Shown one piece after another: positions 22,960-32,470 of a DNA stretch of 64,000 bases. The translations under genes and the position numbers were made by a program. Every line of letters begins with the position of its first letter. The stretch's first letter is position 1. The stretch is from the NCBI GenBank assembly GCA_036873135.1, contig JAPTYO010000001.1, positions 40,944,774-41,008,773 on the forward strand. Reading direction: 5' to 3'. The stretch is from Clarkia xantiana subsp. parviflora. Its lineage: Eukaryota; Streptophyta; Magnoliopsida; Myrtales; Onagraceae. The notes beneath the pieces are model-generated. The model had not been told where the DNA came from. It worked only from the letters and a program-made list of their open reading frames with translations, and searched no databases.

Positions 22960-25160
22960 CACCCGTAAAAAATATGATATTAGTAATAACCGCCTCATTT
23001 TCATCGCTACTAATAACTATATCGGTAGGATCTTAATGAGTTAAATCCGACGGTTGAAGTGATTTGTGTATCAGCTTCCCAATTGATGGAAGTAGTAAAA
23101 TTAAGCAGTTTAATGTATGTTAGATCCAACTAGTTGAAGTAGTTGCTCTTGTATCAACATATATTGCAACGGACCAAGACACCATACCACGTACTACTTA
23201 TGCGAGTGCCGTTTAGGTAGGTTTGGTGAATTTTTTAGTGTCGTTTTAATGTCAGAACCCTAGCTGTTGCCTGTTTGTACTCTTCAGTTACGCTGTACCC
23301 ACCAAATTAATTTAATTAACCACTTTGTAATCTGTATCTGTCCATTGCCATGTGATCTAATGATTGCTTATGCGTTTGGATTTTGGAGTGAATAATTCTC
23401 AAAGTAATTAAGCTTTGTGGTAAAAGTATATAAGTTCGGTTAAAATGCTGTCGACGGTAAATGCAATTAACAGTATATGCAATCGAATTTTAAGCACATT
23501 ACAAGATAATGATTATATAGATCTCAGAAGTTATATATATAGGTAACAATGTACCTGATCTAACAGATGTAAATTCAACTACATAGCGATCCTGACAAAT
23601 GTCTTCCGCAGTGTTCCTACTGTGAGGCATTATATTTCTACCCAAAAAGACAACAAAATTACTTAGACTGCCATTGTGAGACAATCGAAATTTCACGGAA
23701 TGTGAATTTCAGAATCTCTATCACTTTTCTTATAATCAATTGCAATTTAGCTGAACCCAAACTATATATTTCTTAATTTTTTTATTTTAAATATTAATCA
23801 TGTAATATGGTGTAATAGTTCAACTCGAGCTTTTAGAGTTCAAACTCTGTTCGAGCTCTAAAAATGAAAAATATTTGTAGTCATCACTTTATCTCTTACA
23901 AACTGACTATGTGCGATCGGGGTTTATCTCTGAATCTAACAAAGTGACAACTAGGACACTTTTTAGAAGAAAAAAAAACTTCTTCTAAAACTTTTTTCAA
24001 ACACCCAAAACTATATTGATTGGTAAAGTAGCCCATTTGTTTATGTACCACACTAACATGGTTTGTAATACCACATGTCCGAGCGATAGCTTTCACTAAT
24101 CTTCCTATTTAGCTTGATAGAGTTTGTTGTTCTCATTTGAGACTAAAAAATAAGAAATTTTGGTTGGATTTGATCAGTAATATATTTCTTCATTCTATGA
24201 GATTTTAAACCACTTCTTTTCTATCCACATTTGTAAGACGAATCAAGGTATCATTTTATTTATACCCCTTAAAAACATAGTGTTCTTCGGTATATGAAGA
24301 AGTTCACAGTTGAAAACTTGAAGTCACATACATAATTATTTGAAGCGTAGGGTAGTTTGTATAAGTCGACCGATCATACAGAAATAGGTTTTTTAGGTTG
24401 TGGGTCTCTATATATAATGTGTAGACAAGTACATATTCTAGGTAAACTATAATAATAATAATAATAATGTATGTTTGCAATGTTGAAGGCAGGTTTTGGA
24501 TTTTACTAATTAACACAAAATACAATATATTTATTGTTCTTAACTCCATAAACCTTGTTTAATTTCTTAGTGAAGCGATTTTTTGTATAAGAAGTAAACT
24601 ATCAGAAGAAGTTTGAGACCTAGAAACACTAAAATGTAAACAATTCTATGGTTAGCCACCCATATGAAGTACTGGTCTTATCTACATTCATAGGTTAGTA
24701 CTATATATACTTCGGTAAAACTAATATTTAATTGGTTAAACTAACGTCTCACTCTCAATCATCTTAATATCATGTAATAGTTCCGCGCTTCATTTATTGA
24801 TCACATATTTCAAGTTTAAGTGATTATGAAAATAGAAAAATATTAATGATTAATAGTTTACTCCTTACGAACCGAAACGAATGTTCCCTCACTATAGAGA
24901 AAAAAATGTTGAACAAATTTAGGGAATTAGTTGGTCCCATGGCCAAAAGTGAGGGTGCATTGTATAATTTTCCATTTGTTTGTCTTGGTTTCTTACTGAG
25001 TGTCCATATGGATGGAGTGAGTGAAGATAGTAATATACTTATTTCATATCAACTATGGCCGGATTTAGCCATTGGTGTGATCTAGTTTTGATTAGTGCAA
25101 CAATTTGAACTTCTAATGTATCTAAAAGTTACGAAAATTATATCTCATACCAATTTGTCA
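22960..25160. other. Gene-free AT-rich stretch with SINE-like copies
   Basis: Copies of the abundant SINE-like family lie at about 23800-23890 and 24770-24880. Open frames at 23499-23696 and 23896-24096 (minus) and 24846-25085 (plus) show no known motif and overlap repeats in part. No gene is called. Confidence 0.45.
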
Positions 25161-25172
25161 ATACGTGTTATT

Positions 25173-25748
25173 TAGGGATGGCAACGGGTCTCGGGGCCCC
25201 GCTGACCCACGGGGCCATGACCCAGTTTTGACCAGCCGATCCGCGAGTCGCGGGGCGGACTTGGGGAAGGACGGGTCCGGGTCTAGGGGCACGGGACCCC
25301 GTAGACCCGCCCTGATATGCTTATGTATAATATATTTTAATTTGATGTAATATTTACTAAACCATATGATTAATATAGTACCTATATAAAATAACAAGGA
25401 CCAAATTATAAATTGATGTAAATTTATATTATTAGGATTTTGTAATTTGGATTTGGCGTTGGATTTATATTTTGTGATGAATTTGATGTGTTTGTTGTTT
25501 GTATTTGATTGGTATTTAGATTTGGAGTTAGATTTGTAGTTTGAATATATATCTAATGTAATATTTTGGCCATTTTATTATGTAATATTGAGAAGTGAAA
25601 AAAAAATATATATATATATTTCACGCTGCGGGGCGGGTCGACCTGCATGATTTTTTTCCCAGCTCGGGAGGTACCTCTGTTCGGGTCAGCCAGGTTGACT
25701 CGCGGGGCAGGTCTGGGGAAGTGAAAACCCGCCCCGTTGTCATCCCTA
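25173..25748. mobile_element. hAT-type MITE with 8-bp target duplication
   Basis: The terminal inverted repeat is TAGGGATGGCAACGGG at the left and CCCGTTGTCATCCCTA at the right. Flanks gtgttatt (25165-25172) and gtgttatc (25749-25756) form an 8-bp target duplication with one mismatch, as for hAT transposons. GC-rich ends of about 130 bp enclose an AT-rich core with tttggatttggagttagattt-type repeats. There is no transposase; open frames in the GC-rich ends are artefacts. Confidence 0.85.
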
Positions 25749-25759
25749 GTGTTATCTCA

Positions 25760-26720
25760 GGTACATGTTTTTTTGTTGCTCCCCACTGGGTGGATCCTAA
25801 GAGGGCAGCATCCGTAACATACTTGCTCAACATTTAGATAATTTTCACTCGTACCGGGTCAGCCTTTAATTTGTAAAGCGCTGACCTAAATATTTTTCTA
25901 TTTCTATTATCACTAACAAAGTATAAATCTATAACATTATAACATTTTGGTTAAGTGATAAAACGTTAAACGGTTAAAAATAAATATTTGATTTTACACC
26001 ATATATTTTTGTAAGATGGGGGACCAAGAAGGAGGGGAGGGGTGTTTTAGTTAGGGGGAGAGTCAGGAAGGAGTTGTTAACGGCTGGCTTTAAAAGTGCG
26101 GGGCGGGCATATGTCTTTCTTTTTCTTTTCTCTTGTCCTCTCTATCTCTTTCTTTCTTAAAACATGTCCTAAATGTGGGAGCCAAGTTGTGTGAGTTTCT
26201 GTTGGATTGGAAACTCACTTTATTTCTACATTTGTAGTGGGTTTTGGACATCTTCTCTTATGGGAATCAACCAACAATATCTCCTAAAATCCCTCTCCTT
26301 TAATCTCCTCACCAACCATACCTGCTGCTACAAACCTTTCTCTTTCTCTCACTACCTTGTCCCATCATTTACACTACATTAATATAGATATAATAATACA
26401 CAAGCAAAATAATTTTGGTTCTTAATACTCTAAAACTCATTAGTTGTAATGTATGTCTTTTTTGGCATTTGAATTAGTATACCGGCTTCGCAAAAAAAAA
26501 AAAAAAAAAAAAAAAGGTATACCGGTATACCGACACTTGTTTATTCAGTCTAACTCGATTTTATTTATTAAATGGATTCACTATGCATTCTGATCTTTAC
26601 TAGAACCAGATCGTCAATGTGACTATTTCACAGTACTATCCTTAGTCCGGTTTGCGAAATATTGACCCCATTAGCCTTGAAATGAAATGGTGTAAGTATA
26701 AGAGGCAGACTCAACAATAT
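25760..26720. other. Gene-free stretch
   Basis: A reverse partial copy of the SINE-like family lies at about 25790-25880. A pyrimidine-rich, leader-like segment (26115-26165) is followed by an open frame of 69 codons (26173-26382) with no known motif. Poly-A lies at 26491-26513. I see no gene I can support. Confidence 0.4.
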
Positions 26721-26723
26721 AAT

Positions 26724-26974
26724 TAGGGCTGCCAATTCAAGCTCGGCATGATGAGTAAACACGAACAAAACACGAAAATTACGGGTTTAAATTTGATATT
26801 AGTGACACGGCACGACATGATGTTTTAAACTAAAATAGTTAAATATTATTTTTTTTATTCAATTTACTATAAGTTTTATGCAGGATTTTCATATTGGGCC
26901 GGGTTGAGTCGTATTTGGGCTGACCCCCAGAACACGACACGAACCCGCACGGCCCGTAGGAATTGCCAACTCTA
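26724..26974. mobile_element. 251-bp hAT-type MITE with perfect target duplication
   Basis: The left end TAGGGCTGCCAATTC and right end GAATTGCCAACTCTA are inverted copies with few mismatches. The 8-bp sequence AATATAAT directly flanks both sides (26716-26723 and 26975-26982) without mismatch. A related, degraded copy lies at 19270-19515. Confidence 0.88.
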
Positions 26975-27069
26975 AATATAATATGGTGCAGCGGTTCAAC
27001 ACTTCATCCTTTAACTAAAGTTTATGAGCTCAATCTCTATTAGTGACCATGCGAATGAAAAATATATGT

Positions 27070-27245
27070 GTTAAATGTACTTTTCACACCACATGTTTGA
27101 CCGAATGTGACTTTAGTACTGAATGTTTGGTTTTGTATACTTTCGGTACCAAACATTAGAAAAAATATGATTTTTGGTACATCCATTAGTTGACCATTAG
27201 TTTTGACCGTTAAATGACATGTGTAGGTCACGTGACCGACCATAA
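27070..27245. repeat. Foldback-type repeat arm upstream of the MYB gene
   Basis: The text ccacatgtttgaccgaatgtg, gtactgaatgtttgg and accattagttttgaccgttaaatg has the same style as the arms at 19165-19265 and 30128-30356 and contains short inverted segments (accaaacatt and aatgtttggt). A 78-codon minus-strand open frame across it is not considered a gene. Confidence 0.35.
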
Positions 27246-27563
27246 ACTTTTGATTTTGTTCAACTAAGTCCCTCAAATATATTCCTAACTTTTATTTTGT
27301 TAAATTTAGTCCTAAAACTTTAAAATCAAATTCAATTAAACCAATCGAACCAAATTGACCTAGCCGGACCTAGCTTAGGCTTATGTCCGACTCTGAGCCG
27401 GGGTCGTTCCACCCAGCTAACCCGGACCTAACCTAGGGCTAGGTCTGACCTGGGTCCAAAATGGCTTGGTCCAGTGAACCTTTACCCAATGTTTTACTCG
27501 ACTCGGCTTCAAAAAAATCTTGACTCTGCTCAAAATTTACCGAATAGCTCACGCGTAGCTTTA

Positions 27564-27571
27564 CTATTTAA
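27564..27571 (+). promoter_or_regulatory. Possible TATA box of the R2R3-MYB gene
   Basis: The sequence TATTTAAA lies about 220 bp upstream of the ATG. A second, weaker candidate (ttttaaataac) is at 27731. The leader before the start is purine-rich (agagagagtagttagaaac), common in plant 5' UTRs. Confidence 0.3.
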
Positions 27572-27792
27572 ACCCTTACTCGCTACACACCTTAACAGTA
27601 GCTAAACATTTTGTATCTCGATCTGTCTACACGTATATACAGTAACCTAATTTTGCTTTCTTTTCACCATTTATATTTATAATAATAATAATAAATATAT
27701 CTCTGCGCAACTGCTTCTCTCTGAGCTTTCTTTTTAAATAACCCGTCATATCTCAGAGAGAGTAGTTAGAAACAAAGAGAAACAGAGAGATA

Positions 27793-30610
27793 ATGGGCTC
27801 AGGTGCAACTATTTCACCATCTTCTTCATCATCTTCATCTTCTTCAGCCGGAGAAGGAACGATAATGGCATTCACTACCAGACGAAGGAGCTCTGCAGAT
27901 TTCTGGGGCTTCTGTTGCCCTAAGGGAAAGGGCGTCTCCAGTGAAGAAGACGATACTAATTTCGGAAATAATAATAATAATTACGAAAATAATAACCACC
28001 ACCACCATCACCACCTTGGCGGCGGCGACGGCAAAGAGACGGCGAAGCAGCAGCAGCTTTGCGCGAGAGGCCATTGGCGACCTGCTGAAGATACTAAGCT
28101 CAAGGAACTCGTCGCCATTTATGGACCTCAGAACTGGAACCTCATTGCTGAGAAATTACAAGGAAGATCAGGTATTATTCTTATTATATATAATAATAAT
28201 AATATATATCTCCTTTTGTTTATAATAATAATAGTAATATGTATTTTTTTTTAATTAATAATTATGTGAAACATACAATATATCTTGTAAAAATAACATA
28301 ACTTTCATGTAACTTTTTAAATATTGCTGCCAAAATTCTATTTTTTGGTGAAAGATTTATTTATACATGAAAAAATATTATAAAATATGTAAGAAAAAAT
28401 ATTGAAAATTCTTTATACATACAATATTTTAAGAATTTTTAAGATATTCCAAAATATTATAAATTGTAGGGAATTTTTTTAATATTCTTAAGGTGTATAG
28501 TAAGAATATTAATTTTTTTCATGTGTATTTTTTATTAATAATTATGTGAACATTTTTTTGTGATTACTTACATTAAGTTCTTAAAAATAACATAAATTTC
28601 CTATACTTTTGGATATATTGCTGCAAAAAATTTAGTTTTTCATGAAAGATTTATTTGCAAAGTTAATAAACTTATTTGTAAGGAAAATATTAATAATTCT
28701 TTGTAAACATCATTTTTTTTTGTAAATAAATGATTTTAAGATGAACTTATGATGGTTTTGCAGGTAAGAGCTGTAGACTCAGATGGTTCAACCAGTTAGA
28801 CCCAAGAATCAACAGAAGAGCTTTCAGTGAGGAAGAAGAAGATAGGCTGATGCAGGCCCACCGCGCCTACGGCAACAAGTGGGCCATGATCGCCAGGCTC
28901 TTCCCGGGGCGAACCGACAACGCCGTGAAAAACCACTGGCACGTCATCATGGCTCGAAAATACAGAGAGCAGTCCACCGCTTTCCGCCGGAAAAAGTTCA
29001 TCACCCCGCCGGCGTTCTACAGCCACTGCTTCCCGGGGCTGTCGCCGCCGCAGCCGCCGCCGTACGGCTTCAACGCGCAGAATATAAACGGCGCAGGTAT
29101 CGTTAACGGGTTCTCACGGTTGTCGTTTGGAGGGTTCAACGGAGGAAATGGCGGCGGATCGGGCGGCGGCGGCGGTCACGTGGAAGAGATGGCGGCGGCG
29201 GTTCGCGGAGGCCAAACAGCGCCCCCGTTTGATTTCTTCTCTGGTATGTCGTTTTTTGTTTTTAATCTCATTAATTAATGCTTTTGGTTCCTCGTGTAAA
29301 TTAGATATCATTGTTTTGTATTTTCTGGGTGAGTTCATTTAATAATGTGGATCGATGAAGGTGGAAAATGGAGTTCCAAGTGATTTCAGTTCATCAATAA
29401 TCTCCACCTTCATTAACTTTTCTGCATTTTCAACGCCTTCATCTTTTAAGATACACCAGTATCTATCTGTGTATATATAGACGTTAAATGATTATGGTTT
29501 GCATAGAGAATAATGCCTAATTAATTAGGGCACCTTCATATATTAAAAAAAAGTATAATTTTGGTCGAATAATACAAAAATATTTTTTAATGCAAAATAA
29601 TAAACCCTTTGAGTTAATTATCAAATGGCAAATCTTTTAGCAGTCAAACAAATTGTTAGCCGTAGTTTTTTTTTTTTTTTAAACATTTTCCTAGTAAAAA
29701 TTTCACATTTGTACAAATAATAGCTCTGATCGATTTTTTATTTATTGTTTAATTTGGACGAATGAGTTAAGTAATTAAGAAAATAGCTAGAAATTTGTTG
29801 AACTCTACTTAAACATTTTGTGTTTTTGTTCATCACATGAGCCATTTATCAAAATTAGACAGAATCTTAGCATAGCTAGAAATTTGTATACATGTGAAAT
29901 TTGAGCTAACAAAATGTTTTAAAAAACACTTCTGCAAGCAATTTAATTTATTCTATGGCTAACTGATTTCTGGGCAATCAATGGCTAGTTGGTGGCTAGC
30001 TATTTTCTTCATTACGTGCCCAACGTGTTAATTTTTTCTGTCTAAAAAACACGAAATCCTGACACAAATAGCAAACTATAGGCATGGAATAATTATACAA
30101 ATGTTTAAAAAAAAAAAAGAGAAAAGATTAAAGGGTATTTTAGTGCTATAAGTTTGATCAATGTTGGCTTTTGATGTTATATGTTTTATTTTGTAAACTT
30201 TTGGTGCCATATGTTTAACTGTCAAACTTGACAGTTACTGATGGATGCACTAAAAGTTTACAAAATGCAAACATATTGTTCTAAAAGCCTACAAAATAAA
30301 ACATATGACACCAATAACCAACATTAATCAAACATAAAGCACCAAAATACCCTTAATTAATCCTTAAAAAAAACTAAAGCTCATCAATTTATTTGACTGC
30401 GAAAACATTAACTCATAATTTGTCAACTAACCCTAATATAAATATCACTGTGCAGGTTCGAAGAACAATGAGATGGGAGCATGGTTCGGTCCAAGTAGGT
30501 CCGATGTGGTCGGAGACAAAGGTCGGTTGAACAAGACAGGGTTGGAGTTGGACCAGTCAAATGAGTCATCTCCTGAGTTCATTGATTTTCTTGGGGTTGG
30601 AGCCAGATAG
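27793..30610 (+). CDS. R2R3-MYB transcription factor, MYB105/117/52 type
   Basis: Exons 27793-28171, 28764-29243 and 30456-30610 give 337 aa; both introns interrupt a Gly codon after its first base. R2 starts at residue 93 ([15 protein letters not shown]) with Trp95 and Trp134; R3 has Phe147 in place of the first Trp, then Trp166 and Trp185, as is normal for R2R3-MYBs. Signatures [30 protein letters not shown] and [11 protein letters not shown] place it with subgroup 21 (MYB52/54/56/69/105/110/117). That group includes the LOF1/LOF2 organ-boundary genes and secondary-wall regulators. The C-terminus [14 protein letters not shown] is typical of the MYB105/117 side. The N-terminus has Ser runs and an Asn/His tract (residues about 58-75), and a Gly-rich stretch lies near 240. 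Intron 1 contains a local duplication, and intron 2 a foldback MITE. Confidence 0.93.
28250..28700 (+). repeat. Direct duplication inside MYB intron 1
   Basis: About 28250-28420 and 28527-28700 share taataattatgtgaa, aaaataacataa.tttc, atattgctgc.aaaa and gaaagatttatt in the same order, about 280 bp apart. The whole segment is very AT-rich. Confidence 0.6.
30128..30356. mobile_element. Foldback MITE inside MYB intron 2
   Basis: The left half begins ttaaagggtattttagtgct and the right half ends with accaaaatacccttaa. The arms remain complementary for about 80 bp (tttgatcaatgttggc against accaacattaatcaaa). The stem-loop nearly fills the element. Arm text resembles repeats at 19165-19265 and 27070-27245, so this is a small family. 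It lies upstream of the exon 3 acceptor. Confidence 0.75.
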
Positions 30611-31135
30611 ATAGAAAAATAGATAGAATGAAGAAGATGAAGCTTTAAAAGGTGATGATCAGATCAGATTTTAGTGAGCTAAATTTAGATGAGATCCTAG
30701 ATAACCACAGCAATCCATTTGGTGTTAATTTGGCAGAAAATCAAAGATTGTTCTTTCTCTCTCTCTCTCTCTGTTGAATTGATCAGTGCTTAGGGCAGTT
30801 AACATCTCTTCTGCATATTGCATGTCTAGTACTTTTCCCCATGTTAGCTTGAGACCATTTTCAGAAAAGGTGAATCAAATCAAGTGTGTTTGACTTTGAA
30901 TTACAAATATTTATTATTATTATATTATTAGTTACATTTACTATCATATTTTTAAGGGTTTATTTAATTACCCAGAAGCAAATCGAATTTTAGCGTTTTG
31001 TAGAATGCAAACTGAATATATTTCGGTAAAAAAATATATATTATTAAATTTATTCTCTGGTAATTAAATATTTTCAGATGGGATATTTCATTACTGTATA
31101 TTAGGTAGGTTTTTTATATGTCAAAGGGTCACAGG

Positions 31136-31783
31136 TGTTGGATCACGGCAGGAGCTCCGGTTACGGTGACGGATTCCTTAGCTCCTCGCAATCCTGCAGA
31201 AGGGGAATAGAGGGCAGTGGCCCAGAATCCCTCTCCGATGATTAACGTAAGTACGGCGGCCACAGAGCAAGCAAGCAATATTTGTGTATGTATAAAGCGT
31301 AACCCTAATCTGGAATAACTTCCCTCCTTTTATAGAGGAAAGGCTATCCCAGTTACCTGATTGGGCGGTTGGATTGTGATCCACTATCCCACGTATCTCG
31401 CCGTATATCTTGCCACGTATCTTGCACAGTTATTCGTATCCCATATATCTCGCCCATTATACCACTACTGTAATCGTGGCGAGATTTCCGGGATTGTGCT
31501 CTTACTAGCGAGTCTCGATCATTATCGGAGACTCCCAAGTTACATCATTGAGGATTCGGTGTCGGGGAGTGGTGTCAACTCCCACATCGGGACCGACTAC
31601 GTCCAGGTCCGATGTCTTCGGGGCTCTCCCCTATCGGAGCCATACTTGCTCGGGGCCATTCAATGTCGGGACCTCCTTCAGTCGGAGCCCTTAGCCTTCC
31701 AGCAGCCCAGCTCCTGGCCCACCAGGCCTAGTCGCCGTTTGCCAATCGTTAGGGGGCCTAACGGCCTTCGCCATGGCCCATCA
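31136..31783 (-). repeat. 3' LTR (648 bp)
   Basis: In plus orientation it starts TGTTGGATCACGG and ends GGCCCATCA; in element orientation it begins TG and ends CA. Compared base by base by eye with the copy at 41640-42287 I found no difference. It is followed on the plus side by the polypurine tract complement. Confidence 0.95.
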
Positions 31784-32224
31784 TTTGCCCCCAAGACGTG
31801 AGGGACTTATAGTACGTCGCGTCTTTCAGTATCGGACCCCTCCACATCCCAGTCGGGGGTCTTTATCTGAAACGCTGGAGGCCATTGCCTTACTTCTGTC
31901 GGGGGCCTTTGCCTTGGATCTCTTCAAGATCCTTTGGGATCCTACTTGGATTCGAGGCGTTTTCTTGACCAGACCAGCATTAAATGCTGATAGGAGATGA
32001 AGGAACGTTTCGGGTTCCGCATGCCTGCTTTCTGAAAAAGCACTTTTCAACCACCCGGTACGTCATTACTTTTGTCTTATCTGTCCCATGCGTCCTGACG
32101 GTTCAAATTGAAACCGTTTCGCCTTCGTCGTATTGGCACGTTTCCCCCTTGGACGCTCATGATCGAATCGTTTTGAATTCTGTGGCTCAGATTGCCCACC
32201 TCTTCAGTTTCCTTTTCCTTCTCT

Positions 32225-32231
32225 TATAAAA
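32225..32231 (+). promoter_or_regulatory. TATA box of the retrotransposon antisense gene
   Basis: The sequence TATAAAA in the context ctcttataaaaccctaaatc lies about 245 bp upstream of the antisense ATG at 32471. It suggests that the antisense gene has its own promoter, independent of the LTR. Confidence 0.55.
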
Positions 32232-32308
32232 CCCTAAATCCAGACCTTGTTTTACTTTTCCCTTACTTCTTCTTCTCTGCGATCCCAAGAACCCTAATTC
32301 TTCTCCCT

Positions 32309-32460
32309 CCAAGGTTTCATCGGCGTTTTCAGCATCCAGATTTTCCGATCACGATCATTCCGAGGTTTCACCGGCGTTTCCAGCTTCCAGATTTTCCGAT
32401 CACGATCATTCCGAGGTTTCACCGGCGTTTCCAGCTTCCAGATTTTCCGATCACGATCAC
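32309..32460 (+). repeat. 51-bp tandem repeat in antisense-gene leader
   Basis: Three copies of a 51-bp unit (ggtttcaccggcgtttccag, then cttccagattttccgatcac) end 11 bp before the antisense ATG. Copies 2 and 3 are nearly identical; copy 1 has several changes. It lies in the predicted 5' leader. Confidence 0.85.
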
Positions 32461-32470
32461 TTCAACCACC

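Noticed and set aside
26173..26382. 69-codon open frame after a pyrimidine-rich leader-like stretch
   Set aside because: No recognisable motif or intron structure; could be a short noncoding transcript but evidence is too thin.
31361..31801. Plus-strand open frame inside the LTR, repeated at 41865-42380
   Set aside because: It is repeated only because the LTRs are identical; no start context, no motifs, and it crosses the LTR end.
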